A stretch of 64,000 nucleotides of DNA from Dyadobacter tibetensis Y620-1 (GCF_000566685.1 NZ_AZQN01000003.1:1176628-1240627), one strand, 5' to 3'. Numbered from the stretch's first letter, positions 54,370-63,966 are shown. Program-made: numbers and translations. The notes: generated from the sequence alone by a model not told the origin.

Positions 54370-55842
54370 ATGACATTCCATTACAAACTCACCGCATCTA
54401 CTGCCCTGGCCGCTATGGTTTGTGGCGGACTTATGTTCAATGGTTGCACCAAAGATCATAATAATCCACCCCTGTCCCCCGACAAACTTGTCGATCGCTC
54501 GGTTAACCCTTCACTGATTAAAGCTCTGCCGGGTTTTGAAGACTTAAAAATTACCACCTTGATTAGTTCGGATGATGTGTTACCAGATTCTCCGGACTTT
54601 ATCTATGGAGCTCAACCCGATGGAGGAGCGTTTATTAATAATCCGAATGGATCTGGTTATATCATGGTGAACAACCATGAAATTCACCGTTCTGTATCCC
54701 GGGTATTTTTAGACAACGACCTTAAACCCGTCAAAGGCGAATATATTGTAGATTATGAGGGTGGACAATGGAGGCTTTGTTCGGCTACTTTGGCTACGAA
54801 GGAGGAACATGGTTTTGGACCCGTATTTTTGACTGCTGGTGAAAGTGGTGCAGAATCCATGACCCATGCCATCGATATCTTAGCTCCAGCAGACAAGAAA
54901 AATCAATCACGGACCATCAGTGCCTTTGGGAAATGGAGCGCTGAAAATGCTGTTCCACTGCCTAAAGATGCTTTCGCTGGTAAAACAGTCATTATTATTG
55001 GTGAAGACGATGGAGACGGCCAGTTGGTGGCCTATGTTACGGATGTGGTTGGCGACTTGAATAATGGTAAATTATATGCCCTCCGTCGTGCAGGAGCAAA
55101 TCCAAGTCCTATTGAAACAGATATGGCTCAGGGGAATTGGTACGATGTAGAATTTGTTCCTTTCGATGATGTCAAATCGAGCACTGGAGCCCAGTTACAG
55201 GCACAAACTGTAGCCAAGAAAATGATTCAATTTGCTCGCGTAGAGGATATTGATTATCAAAAAGGAGGAAATGGTGCTGGCAGGAATATTTACTTTACCG
55301 CCACTGGTGTGAGCCAGGGTGATAAGATATCGCCTGTTGCCGGGAAAACGATGTGGGGCCGGGTATACCACCTGCGTCTGGATGATAAAAATCCCCTTAT
55401 TGGCAAATTGCAGATCGTAATGGATGGAGCGGATCGCCCAGGTAATTTTATCGTCAACCCCGACAATATCTGCGTAACAAAAAATTATGTTTATGTACAG
55501 GAAGACGGGGATTCTTTCTATGCCAATAATGATCATGATGGAACGATCTGGCAGTATAATATTGCTACTAAAGAGAGCAAAGCCATGATTCAGATGGATC
55601 ACCGCAGGGGAGATGCAGCTTTTAATGCAAAATATAACCCTACCGGATTCGATAAATTAAGTTCATGGGAATATGGGGCAATGATCGATATATCGGATAT
55701 TATTGGGATTCCAGAGACTTTTATGATTAATCTTCATCCACACACCTGGGTAGACCCGAAGTATAAAAGTGCTGATGGAAGTGGACTGTCCAGTAATATG
55801 GAAGGTGGGCAAACCGTAATTGTCCGTGGAATTAAACAATAA
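54370..55842 (+). CDS. PhoX/DUF839-type lipoprotein
   Basis: A 490-aa exported protein with a lipobox ('GGLMFNGC', Cys about 26). The body is a predicted beta-propeller of the DUF839/PhoX type ('NGSGYIMVNNHEIHRSVSRV', 'FIVNPDNICVTKNYVYVQED', 'HDGTIWQYNI'). PhoX proteins are Ca/Fe-dependent alkaline phosphatases, but I cannot confirm the active-site residues here, so phosphatase activity is unproven. It is separated from the downstream peroxidase by a terminator-like hairpin, yet same-strand order suggests a functional link. Confidence 0.82.
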   Translation: MTFHYKLTASTALAAMVCGGLMFNGCTKDHNNPPLSPDKLVDRSVNPSLIKALPGFEDLKITTLISSDDVLPDSPDFIYGAQPDGGAFINNPNGSGYIMVNNHEIHRSVSRVFLDNDLKPVKGEYIVDYEGGQWRLCSATLATKEEHGFGPVFLTAGESGAESMTHAIDILAPADKKNQSRTISAFGKWSAENAVPLPKDAFAGKTVIIIGEDDGDGQLVAYVTDVVGDLNNGKLYALRRAGANPSPIETDMAQGNWYDVEFVPFDDVKSSTGAQLQAQTVAKKMIQFARVEDIDYQKGGNGAGRNIYFTATGVSQGDKISPVAGKTMWGRVYHLRLDDKNPLIGKLQIVMDGADRPGNFIVNPDNICVTKNYVYVQEDGDSFYANNDHDGTIWQYNIATKESKAMIQMDHRRGDAAFNAKYNPTGFDKLSSWEYGAMIDISDIIGIPETFMINLHPHTWVDPKYKSADGSGLSSNMEGGQTVIVRGIKQ

Positions 55843-55856
55843 TTCATTTGCTTACT

Positions 55857-55898
55857 AATGCAGGTGGCCTGTTGCTGATAGGCCCCCTGCATTTTTTA
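55857..55898 (+). terminator. Terminator-like hairpin between the DUF839 and peroxidase genes
   Basis: A 14-bp stem with one mismatch (55857-55870 with 55880-55893), a 9-base loop and a six-T run. It rules against the peroxidase starting at the earlier in-frame ATG at 55848. Confidence 0.75.
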
Positions 55899-55907
55899 TT
55901 TACAGCT

Positions 55908-57692
55908 ATGACAAAATACTATGGAGCTTTGTTAGGAGTGCTTTTTGCCATTCTGCTTTCTGCATGCAAATCGTCGCAACTTCCTACCGATTTGCTTCAT
56001 CAACGATTCGAGAGCGACTTACAGTCCTTCCGAGAGGATACAGAGGATTTTTATCAATACATAAAAACGCAACCTCACCGGGATTCCCTTAAGAGAGAAT
56101 TTTTGACACTTAGGCTTCAATACAAAAAAATAGAAGCCTTCGCTGAGTATTTTACGCCTACCACGGTCAGATTAATCAATGGGGCTCCTTTAGATGAAAT
56201 AGAAGATGAAGAAAATGCCGTTTTTGAACCTGGGGGTTTGCAGGTTATTGAAGAACTCCTTTACGCCGATGAACCCTTAGAATTCTCAACCTTGACCAGA
56301 GAAGTTCGTAAAATGCAGGTTAGTCAGAAACGTATTCAGCAATTATGGGAGGACATGCGCCTTACCGATTCACAGATTCTGGATGCACTCCGGCTAAATA
56401 TGTTCCGGCTTATCTCCCTGGGTATATCCGGATTCGACACGCCAGCATCAGGAAATGCTCTCGGCGAGACCGAAGTGGTATTACAGAGTTTTAAAGACTA
56501 TCTGGATGCCTATCGCAATGAATTTTCCCAGTCCACAGAATTGTTTGATTTGGTAGAAAGAGCGCTGGTGCATGTAAGTAATCAATCTGATTTCAATCGT
56601 TTCGATAGAGCCCAGTTTATAGTAGATTATATCAATCCGGTTTCCCGATCTCTACATCTCAATCAAAAACAAGCGGGAATTCCGTTTGTTAAGGGTGGAA
56701 TGCTTCTTAGAGGGGATGCGGCAACCATGTTTGACTTGGGAGCTTTCGATCCGGAAAATATAATTACCGACCCGGATCTGCGCTCCACAACCGATCGAAT
56801 AAAGTTAGGAGCAGCGCTGTTTTTTGATGGTCGATTATCTGGAGATGGAAATACCAGTTGCGCCAGCTGTCATCAACCGGCTTTGGCATTTACCGATGGG
56901 CTGAAAACCAGTAAAGCCGTTGGTTCTGGATTTATTAATAGAAATGCGCCAACACTGCTTTACGCAGCTTATCAACGCGGACTTTTCTACGACCTGCGTT
57001 CAACCTCATTGGAAGACCAGGCAGCGAATGTCATTCATAACAAAGAGGAGATGCATGGATCGCTGGAAGCCATTCGTCAGTTGATTCAGTCAGATAAGGA
57101 TTATTTAGGGCTTTATAAGAAGGCATACCCAGGAAATGACTCAGTTCGAACTATGGAAGTACAGAATGCTTTGGCCGTGTATGTACGATCTCTGGGAAGT
57201 TTTCAGTCGCCTTTCGATGCCTATATGCGAGGAGATAAAAAGGCCCTTACCGATGACCAGGTAAATGGATTTAATATTTTTATGGGTAAAGGGCGTTGTG
57301 GTACCTGTCATTTTGTTCCACTTTTCAATGGTACGGTCCCTCCCGATTTCCAAAGGACAGAATCCGAAGTGTTAGGCGTCACAGTCACCGCCTCCTGGAA
57401 TTCACCTACCCTGGATCCTGATGAGGGAAGAGGTGCATATAACCACTTTCCTCAATGGAAAAATGCATTTAAAACCAGCACGATTAGAAATATTGAAAAA
57501 ACGGCACCTTATATGCATAATGGCGCATATGATAATTTGCAACAGCTGATGGAATTTTATAATGAAGGGGGAGGGGCAGGGTTAGGACTGAACCTGACAC
57601 ATCAAACCTTAGCTTCGGATAAACTAAACTTAACGCAAAATGAAATGGAACAGGTAATTTCCTTTATGAAATCGCTATCCGATCCCATGTAA
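55908..57692 (+). CDS. Di-haem cytochrome c peroxidase with helical N-terminal extension
   Basis: A 594-aa lipoprotein (lipobox 'AILLSAC', Cys about 20). Residues about 25-260 are an all-helical extension with 'EYFTPTTVRLINGAPLDEIE' and 'GLQVIEELLY', similar to imelysin-like regions of Bacteroidota peroxidases. The CCP/MauG domain follows with two CxxCH sites, 'CASCHQP' (about 320) and 'CGTCHFV' (about 463). It should reduce H2O2 with electrons from the respiratory chain, or act as a MauG-like oxidase. The ATG at 55908 gives the lipoprotein signal; 55848 lies inside a terminator. Confidence 0.9.
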   Translation: MTKYYGALLGVLFAILLSACKSSQLPTDLLHQRFESDLQSFREDTEDFYQYIKTQPHRDSLKREFLTLRLQYKKIEAFAEYFTPTTVRLINGAPLDEIEDEENAVFEPGGLQVIEELLYADEPLEFSTLTREVRKMQVSQKRIQQLWEDMRLTDSQILDALRLNMFRLISLGISGFDTPASGNALGETEVVLQSFKDYLDAYRNEFSQSTELFDLVERALVHVSNQSDFNRFDRAQFIVDYINPVSRSLHLNQKQAGIPFVKGGMLLRGDAATMFDLGAFDPENIITDPDLRSTTDRIKLGAALFFDGRLSGDGNTSCASCHQPALAFTDGLKTSKAVGSGFINRNAPTLLYAAYQRGLFYDLRSTSLEDQAANVIHNKEEMHGSLEAIRQLIQSDKDYLGLYKKAYPGNDSVRTMEVQNALAVYVRSLGSFQSPFDAYMRGDKKALTDDQVNGFNIFMGKGRCGTCHFVPLFNGTVPPDFQRTESEVLGVTVTASWNSPTLDPDEGRGAYNHFPQWKNAFKTSTIRNIEKTAPYMHNGAYDNLQQLMEFYNEGGGAGLGLNLTHQTLASDKLNLTQNEMEQVISFMKSLSDPM

Positions 57693-58120
57693 GATCGTGT
57701 TAACAAATTGATTGCCAAATATTATGCTACTGTTAAACCTTTTGTCTCACGGGTTTGGCCATAATTGAATTAACTAGATTTGTGACGAATAATGGCTTGC
57801 CTGGTTCAGAATTCGAATATTTATTTGCTTTATTATTGGGTGTTGAGAGCTCTGATCATTGAGATAGGCTAAGTAGATAGCCTCGGAGTTGGACTCCGTC
57901 TGTTTTTGGAATGGCTCGCATGAAACGTGAAAATATACTAAAAACATTTTCCATACATTATACACACACACACCTTTGCGATAAATGAGTCAAGCCTAGT
58001 GTCTGCACTGCAGGTACCAGGCTTTTTCTAATACCTATTTATTAAAAAATATTACTATATTGGGTTGATTTAATTAGTTTTTTGGTTTAATTTGTAATCG
58101 ATCTATTCCAGCCATATAAC
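57693..58120. other. Intergenic region with a short (AC)6 run
   Basis: About 430 AT-rich bases. A dinucleotide run (AC)6 lies at 57962-57973. A 65-codon minus-strand frame (57774-57971) is low-complexity and unconvincing. The TAATTTG at about 58089 is one base short of a -7 box. Confidence 0.4.
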
Positions 58121-59794
58121 ATGAGACTATTCCTAACCCCTTTTTTCATTTTTATATTCTTTACTTCTTTTGCGCAACAAAAGAGTACAACGGTAAGATA
58201 TGCATCAATAAATAATGGCAAACTTTCTGAAGAAGCCCGGGTTAAGACCATCTATCAGAATGGAATAGTTTATTTGTCAGAACAAGACGCTAATCTTCAG
58301 AGTTATATTGATTATAATAAAAGGGAAGTAGCGAGTATTTTGAAAACAGGCTCTACACGATACGCGCATATACAGCCATTTGAAAAGCTTCCTCAGCCAC
58401 GAAGGGATGATAAGTCTGAAACCATCCTAGGCTTCAATTGTAAATACGCCGTTTTTAGCGCTTTCTCCAATACAATTGAGGTATGGTACACCGAAGAAGC
58501 GGGAGTTCCAGGTAGTCCTAATTCATCTTATATCCCCAGTAATAAGGCATTAGTGTTAAAACTGATCATTAACGGAAGTCGAGCCTTACAAGCCGTGGAG
58601 ATTGCTGCCAATATTCAGGATCCGGGCCTCAAGTACCCAATAGCAGAGGCTAAAAGGGTTTCGGAAGCTGAGCTGGAGGGACTTAAAATAAAGGCTAGAT
58701 ATACGGTATTGCCCATATTTAAAGATGAGCGCATCAATTTCGATCCTTCGTTAAAGCCAAGCCAGGATGCCGCCTTGAACCTCAATCAAACCTATCGATT
58801 TTCCAAAGGCTCCATTATCCTTAAAAAAATCAGTTTGGAGAATGTACTAAAGGCAGGCGACCAGATATTTGTCGATATGCGGTGTTGGTCGGATGGGGAC
58901 GCCTACGATAGGACAGGCTCAGTTTTCTGGCTTCCTTCGGGCCGGTCAGACAGCTCGATGTTAGCCGCCTTTCAGCATGGATTGGACCGGCTCCCGGTAT
59001 ATACCGATAGGGCTGGAAAAGAATACCAGGGAATTCGCTCAGAAAATGGTTATCAGACTCCGGTTGAGTTAATGCGATTTTTTACCTCCTTTGGGGTACG
59101 TCATTTCAATAATCTCCGGCCCATCGCAGGCTATGACTGGAAAGATGCTGCAATTTATAAACAAGATGTAACGGAAGTCTTTCCTTCCACTTCTAAAGAA
59201 ATATATATAGGTGTCTTTATAGGTAATTACGATAAAGGCGGGCATAAGGTTAACCTGGACCTAAATATATACCCATCTTTCCAGAAAAAAGAGAAAATGA
59301 CGCCTCTGATTGTTCCGCTATTCAATACCATAAATATCATGGAGATGTCGGGCCAGAATTATGGCCGACTCTTTAAGATTGATACGCTGGAGGTGACATT
59401 TGAAGTCCCCAAAAATGCAAAGAATCTTAAACTATTATATACCAGCACAGGACATGGTGGCTGGGGAACTGGGGATGAGTTTACGCCTACCTTAAATCAG
59501 ATCCGGGTGGATGGTCATTTGCACTTCAGTATGATGCCCTGGCGTACCGACTGTGCTAGTTTTCGAAACTTCAATCCCGCCTCTGGTAACTTTGGAAATG
59601 GCATGTCTTCCAGTGACTTGAGTCGATCCAATTGGTGTCCTGCCACACCCACTCCTGCTTATGTAATTCCCTTAGATGGACTAGAGCCAGGTACGCACCG
59701 GTTGCAATTGAATATTAAGCAGGGAGATGATCAGGGTACCAGTTTTAACCACTGGAGTGTCAGTGGAACATTGGTAGGTGATTTAGAGATATAA
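58121..59794 (+). CDS. PNGase F-type peptide N-glycosidase with N-terminal extension
   Basis: A 557-aa secreted protein (signal peptide about 1-18). Residues about 20-200 form an N-terminal extension with 'ILGFNCKYAVFSAFSNTIEV', resembling GLPGLI-type domains and the extra N-domain of type II PNGase F. The two PNGase F jelly-roll domains follow: the first with 'WSDGDAYDRTGSVFWLP' (acidic catalytic candidate), the second with 'GHGGWGTGDEFTPTLNQIRV' and 'SRSNWCPATPTPAYVIPL'. Such enzymes release N-linked glycans from glycoproteins. No binding genes sit beside it. Confidence 0.88.
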   Translation: MRLFLTPFFIFIFFTSFAQQKSTTVRYASINNGKLSEEARVKTIYQNGIVYLSEQDANLQSYIDYNKREVASILKTGSTRYAHIQPFEKLPQPRRDDKSETILGFNCKYAVFSAFSNTIEVWYTEEAGVPGSPNSSYIPSNKALVLKLIINGSRALQAVEIAANIQDPGLKYPIAEAKRVSEAELEGLKIKARYTVLPIFKDERINFDPSLKPSQDAALNLNQTYRFSKGSIILKKISLENVLKAGDQIFVDMRCWSDGDAYDRTGSVFWLPSGRSDSSMLAAFQHGLDRLPVYTDRAGKEYQGIRSENGYQTPVELMRFFTSFGVRHFNNLRPIAGYDWKDAAIYKQDVTEVFPSTSKEIYIGVFIGNYDKGGHKVNLDLNIYPSFQKKEKMTPLIVPLFNTINIMEMSGQNYGRLFKIDTLEVTFEVPKNAKNLKLLYTSTGHGGWGTGDEFTPTLNQIRVDGHLHFSMMPWRTDCASFRNFNPASGNFGNGMSSSDLSRSNWCPATPTPAYVIPLDGLEPGTHRLQLNIKQGDDQGTSFNHWSVSGTLVGDLEI

Positions 59795-59843
59795 AAGAGT
59801 AAAATAAATAGTAGGTGATTTAATAAGTTAGGTTAGGTATTAT

Positions 59844-59891
59844 AAAAAGGCCCATCGAGGGGAGGTTTTCTCCTGTTCAGTGGGCCTTTTT
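59844..59891. terminator. Bidirectional terminator between PNGase F and the PLP enzyme
   Basis: An 11-bp outer stem (59844-59854 with 59881-59891) with flanking A and T runs between convergent genes. Confidence 0.8.
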
Positions 59892-59912
59892 CGAAGACAG
59901 GTTCGCCAAAGC

Positions 59913-61172
59913 TTAAAGGTTTTTTATGGCTTCAAAAGCCTGTTTAAGATCCCAGATAATATCCTCATAATATTCTACACCCACAGAAAGTCGTATCATT
60001 CTTTCCGTAATGCCAAGTTGAGCCTTTAATTCGGGATCAACATCGACATGGGTCATTGTCGCCGGGTGTTCGGCCAGGCTTTCTGTACTGCCCAGACTTA
60101 CGGCCAGTTTTATAAGTTTCAAACTATTTAAAAACGTAAAGGCCTCCACTTCGGAACCTCTTATGTCGAAGGAGATCATGGCGCCATTGGCCATACATTG
60201 TCTGTTGCGGATCTCATAAGCCCGACCATCAGCAGGGCTTAGATTACCTAAGAAATATACCTTTTCTACGAGCGGGTGATGATTTAAAAATTCGGCAATC
60301 TTGTTTGCGTTTCTGGCCTGCATATCCATACGCACCTTCAATGTTTCTAGGCTTCGTAATAATAACCATCCTGTATTTGGACTAGCCATATTACCCAGGA
60401 AAGTACGGAGGCCCTTTACCCGTTGCAGCAGGGATTTGGAGCCTAAGCAGGCACCGGCGATGAGGTCGCTATGTCCGCCAATATATTTGGTAGCCGAGTA
60501 AAGTACCAAGTCGGCACCATGTTTTAGTGGATGTTGCCAAAGCGGCCCCATATAGGTGTTGTCCACTGCAAGATATACGGTTTTTTTATCGTTGGAAAAA
60601 TGCCTTGCAATGGTCTTACTTTCTGCAATATCGATGAGGTCATTCGTTGGGTTGGCTGGTGTTTCTATGTAGACAAGCGCAATGGAATCGGCCAGCCCCG
60701 AATCTTCTACCAACCGTATTACCTCCTGAAGAGACTGACCTACGGTATAGGTGAGCACATTGATATGGAATTTTGGTAGTACCTTTCTGATAAAATGGTC
60801 GCTCCCGCCATAGAGCGGGCTGCTGATCAAAATGGTGTCTCCCGGTTTTGAAAATTCCAGTAATACAGTAGTAATGGCAGCCATTCCACTTTCAAATACG
60901 GCACAGTCCTCTGCTTCATCCCAGAGGGTAAGTCTGTTCTCTAGTATTTCTAAATCAGGGTTATTAATTCTGCTGTAGATAAGTCCAAGTTCCTCCCCTT
61001 CGGCCTTTTCCCGTAGACCATAGGCTACTTCGAAAAAAGCTTTCCCCTCCTCCGCTGTATGGAAAACAAAGGTGGATGTCTGAAAAATTGGACATTTAAT
61101 GGCCCCTTCCGATAGAGCAGGCTTATATCCATACGACATCATAAGGCTTTCTGGCTTCATTTTCTTTTCCAT
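59913..61172 (-). CDS. Trans-sulfuration-family PLP enzyme (cystathionine gamma-synthase / methionine gamma-lyase-like)
   Basis: A 419-aa fold-type I PLP enzyme. The PLP Lys is in 'YSATKYIGGHSD' (about K229), the cofactor Asp in 'LAVDNTYMGPLW' (about D204), and the partner-subunit phosphate motif in 'IYSRINNPD' (about 65-73). 'ISSPLYGGSDHF' (about 117-126) is the family's phosphate site. The exact reaction (synthase, gamma-lyase or beta-lyase) cannot be decided by eye. It lies 150 bases downstream of the beta-lactamase gene on the same strand, with a terminator-like hairpin between. Confidence 0.9.
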   Translation of the reverse strand: MEKKMKPESLMMSYGYKPALSEGAIKCPIFQTSTFVFHTAEEGKAFFEVAYGLREKAEGEELGLIYSRINNPDLEILENRLTLWDEAEDCAVFESGMAAITTVLLEFSKPGDTILISSPLYGGSDHFIRKVLPKFHINVLTYTVGQSLQEVIRLVEDSGLADSIALVYIETPANPTNDLIDIAESKTIARHFSNDKKTVYLAVDNTYMGPLWQHPLKHGADLVLYSATKYIGGHSDLIAGACLGSKSLLQRVKGLRTFLGNMASPNTGWLLLRSLETLKVRMDMQARNANKIAEFLNHHPLVEKVYFLGNLSPADGRAYEIRNRQCMANGAMISFDIRGSEVEAFTFLNSLKLIKLAVSLGSTESLAEHPATMTHVDVDPELKAQLGITERMIRLSVGVEYYEDIIWDLKQAFEAIKNL

Positions 61173-61263
61173 ATGCTTCCTTTTTTATATGGTCAGGTTG
61201 AAGTGTTATATGCTATTGAATTTTCATATAATTTACCATAATTATGCCAGAATAGAAACAACA

Positions 61264-61302
61264 AAGCAGAACTATGGAAGGCTATCGTCCAAAGCTCTGC
61301 TT
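61264..61302 (-). terminator. Hairpin between the metallo-beta-lactamase and PLP-enzyme genes
   Basis: A 15-bp stem with two mismatches (61264-61278 with 61288-61302). On the minus strand it is followed by a T-rich segment 21 bases past the beta-lactamase stop. Confidence 0.55.
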
Positions 61303-61322
61303 ATGTTGTAATTGGAGCCGAA

Positions 61323-62063
61323 TTATTCTTCGCCAAACAATTTGATGGTGTAATCGAGTAAAGATTGATCTCCCCATGGGCCATGACCGGGAACCACTGT
61401 TTTAATGCCAGGTAATTCTGCCTTAAGGCGTTTTACGGTTGAAGGCCAGGCGCTGGTGTCAGCATCTTCCAGATTGCCTTTGACTGCGTCCATGGTCTTG
61501 ATTAGGCAGCCACCAAATAATACGTTTTCTGAAGGTATATACCCCACGACATTATCATGGGTATGTCCCGCACCATAAAACTTAGTTTTAGTAAGTTGGT
61601 TTCCTACTTTTAGTGTCAAGTCTTTTTTGAAAGACTTTTGGGGCAAAGGGAATCTGTTTTTTCTTGCTAACCTAATCGTTTCTGAGCTGGCATAGGAGCT
61701 AATGCCCTCCTGATGAAAGGCATTGAGCCCCCCTACACAATCAGCATGAAAATGAGTTGCTACTACGGCTTTTACAGTGCATTCCTTTTCATTTTTTAAC
61801 CAGTTGATCAATTCTTTTGAAGCTATATCGTCAATAGGGGTGTCGTAGACAATGGCTTCTTTCCCATCAATAAATATCAATCCATTGCATTCAACTGATC
61901 CGAAGGTCGGGCTCTCAAGGTAGCTTACATGGACGAAGGTATGAGAACTTAAGGATTCGATTCTTAACTGCTTGGATTCGTAAACCTTATCGGCCCAGGT
62001 GGAGGAAAGAGTAGCTGCAAAAAGCAGAAAAAACAAGAGCAAGTTTTTTGATGTAATGCGCAT
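61323..62063 (-). CDS. bla: Subclass B1 metallo-beta-lactamase
   Basis: A 246-aa secreted enzyme (signal peptide about 1-24). All six B1 zinc ligands are in place: H104, H106 and D108 in 'HFHADC', H167 in 'GAGHTHDN', C186 in 'GGCLIK' and H227 in 'PGHGPWG'. The Cys in site 2 separates it from B3 enzymes and other MBL-fold proteins. Such enzymes hydrolyse penicillins, cephalosporins and usually carbapenems in the periplasm. Chromosomal B1 enzymes occur naturally in several Bacteroidota; there is no transposon, integron or other resistance gene nearby, so it looks intrinsic. Confidence 0.93.
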   Translation of the reverse strand: MRITSKNLLLFFLLFAATLSSTWADKVYESKQLRIESLSSHTFVHVSYLESPTFGSVECNGLIFIDGKEAIVYDTPIDDIASKELINWLKNEKECTVKAVVATHFHADCVGGLNAFHQEGISSYASSETIRLARKNRFPLPQKSFKKDLTLKVGNQLTKTKFYGAGHTHDNVVGYIPSENVLFGGCLIKTMDAVKGNLEDADTSAWPSTVKRLKAELPGIKTVVPGHGPWGDQSLLDYTIKLFGEE

Positions 62064-62677
62064 TCAGATAATATTAAGAAGTGAAGATAAATGACTTGGA
62101 AATATAGGAAATTATCCAGGATAGTGGAAAATATGTAATCAAAAAATGGTGGAAATAGAGGTGCGGTATTTTACCTTCTATTTGACCTAAATGATAGGGT
62201 AGGGCTTATCATTAAAATTAATGAAACGGTTTAAAAAATAAGCGAATATTCAGTGGTTGATCGGTGAGAAGTATGGGCTTAGTTTGAAGAAAAGGTGATG
62301 TATGGTAGAAAGATCCAGTGCTGAATATCCTGGGTATTATTTAATATCAATTTCAGATGAATTCCAAAGGCTTTTCTAAGCCTTCTTTTCGTCCTATCTT
62401 TGGTACTGCTGTCAAAAGATTATATCAGACTAGAGGAAAATAATTATACACTCTACCTTTTATCGATGACATAACGAACCTATCAATCTGAAGCGAAAAT
62501 GTCTCTGGAATTCCAATTCTGGTAGAGAATTTTTTTTCAATATATTGGGTTAAGTCAGGGTTCCAGCATTTCTTTAAGGTTATTGGTGAAATATAAATTT
62601 CCCTCAAATGAAATAACCTTGGTGAGCGCTTTCTTTACGAATCTACTGACGGTAAAAGGTGTATCAATGGATAAACA
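62064..62677. other. 614-bp gene-poor gap with possible decayed minus-strand frame
   Basis: A 60-codon minus-strand frame (62425-62607) and a protein-like reading in another minus frame (about 62566-62660) could be parts of one frameshifted gene. No family is recognised, and I see no clear promoter box. Confidence 0.35.
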
Positions 62678-63262
62678 TTGGATTCGATTCAGGAAAGTTT
62701 AAGACACTTATTTACATTAAAACCGGAGGAGGTTGATTTATTTCTTTCAGGTTTTGTGCACATCACCATGGCCAAAGGGGAGTTCTTTGTCAGACCAGGT
62801 GAAATTTGCCAAAAAATCGGCATAATCAGTCAGGGCTTAATGGCTTGTACATATGTAAAGGATGGAAAAGAGATAATCGAAGAATTTGCTTTTGAAGGGC
62901 ATTTTATTTCGAATTATTATAGCTTTCTAACCAAACTACCTTCAGAAAAAGAAATTCGCTGCCTAGAGGACTGTTCCATATATCTAATTGATAGGCCGGG
63001 TCTAATGTCTCTGGGAGCCAAACATTCCTTTGTAGAAAGTATGAGCAGTAAAATGAATGAGTTTTTATTTCTTCGTTCTCATGATCGGGTCCGTTCTTTA
63101 TTGGTTGATTCGGCATTAACACGGTATCAAAAGCTGATGGTTCAACGCCCAGATCTTGTTCAGCGCATACCACAGTATATGTTGGCTTCTTACCTAAATA
63201 TTCAACCGGAAACGCTCAGTAGAATAAGGAAAAGAATTGCACAGAAGGGTTTTATTGACTAG
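62678..63262 (+). CDS. Crp/Fnr-family transcription regulator with TTG start
   Basis: A 194-aa regulator: cyclic-nucleotide-binding beta-roll (about 15-125, 'KGEFFVRPGEICQKIGIISQ') and a C-terminal helix-turn-helix (about 160-194, 'YMLASYLNIQPETLSRIRKR'). The start is TTG at 62678: an in-frame TAA lies 6 bases upstream and the next ATG would remove 30 conserved residues. A nearby ATG at 62667 is out of frame. No FNR-type Cys cluster is seen. It may control the following DinB gene, 78 bases away. Confidence 0.87.
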   Translation: MDSIQESLRHLFTLKPEEVDLFLSGFVHITMAKGEFFVRPGEICQKIGIISQGLMACTYVKDGKEIIEEFAFEGHFISNYYSFLTKLPSEKEIRCLEDCSIYLIDRPGLMSLGAKHSFVESMSSKMNEFLFLRSHDRVRSLLVDSALTRYQKLMVQRPDLVQRIPQYMLASYLNIQPETLSRIRKRIAQKGFID

Positions 63263-63340
63263 GATCAATGTAAAACGGAGGTAGGTTATTTAGTTTTACA
63301 ATCTATCTTGGAACGACTCAGGTAGCAATTACAAAACCAG

Positions 63341-63865
63341 ATGAAAAATATAGATTTACTTGCGAAACAGACTCAGGATGCCTATCAATGGGTAGAAAAG
63401 TTAACGGCCAGTGTACCCATGGAAGCATGGAGGGAGACACCCTCAGGTATAGAAACTAATATTTGCTGGCAGGTTGGACATCTGATCATTAGTTATTATT
63501 TTCATTCAATAGTGTCTGTATTTGGCCACCAATCCGAATATTTGAGTCAGATACCCGTTAAAGAGTACAGTGCCCTTTTTACTAAAGGTAATCCTCGACA
63601 CATTCCAGCTACTATTTCCGCAGAAATTCTTAGAAATCAATTGGAAATTACTTCAGTTTATTCTCTAAAATTTATAGGGACTATTACAGAGGATATGTTG
63701 GAAAAGAAATTGGCAATGGGCAAAACACCTCATCCAGTAGCAACCAACGTTTATGAAGCATTAGACTGGAATATCAAACATACCATGTGGCACTGTGGTC
63801 AACTGGGTATGTTAAAGAGAGCAATTAATGGCCGCTGGGATTTCGGGCTCCGTGAGGATCAATAA
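63341..63865 (+). CDS. DinB-family (DinB_2) four-helix protein
   Basis: A 174-aa cytoplasmic protein of the DinB/YfiT fold. Candidate metal-binding His residues are in 'WQVGHLIISYYFH' (about H48) and 'WNIKHTMWHCGQL' (two His), the usual three-His arrangement. Members often act in thiol transfer or stress response; the substrate is unknown. It is probably cotranscribed with, or regulated by, the Crp-like gene. Confidence 0.85.
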   Translation: MKNIDLLAKQTQDAYQWVEKLTASVPMEAWRETPSGIETNICWQVGHLIISYYFHSIVSVFGHQSEYLSQIPVKEYSALFTKGNPRHIPATISAEILRNQLEITSVYSLKFIGTITEDMLEKKLAMGKTPHPVATNVYEALDWNIKHTMWHCGQLGMLKRAINGRWDFGLREDQ

Positions 63866-63966
63866 GGTTTAAGGGGGACTGACTTTATCAGATATGCTGG
63901 CTTGATAGAATTATGGAATATTCAAATATTCCACCCCACCCAAAATCTTTCCATAGCATTCAACAC

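Noticed and set aside
57774..57971. 65-codon minus-strand open frame before PNGase F
   Set aside because: Starts inside an (AC)n run and has no protein-like pattern.
57962..57973. (AC)6 dinucleotide run as a phase-variation switch
   Set aside because: It is about 150 bases upstream of PNGase F and not within a recognisable promoter or coding frame.
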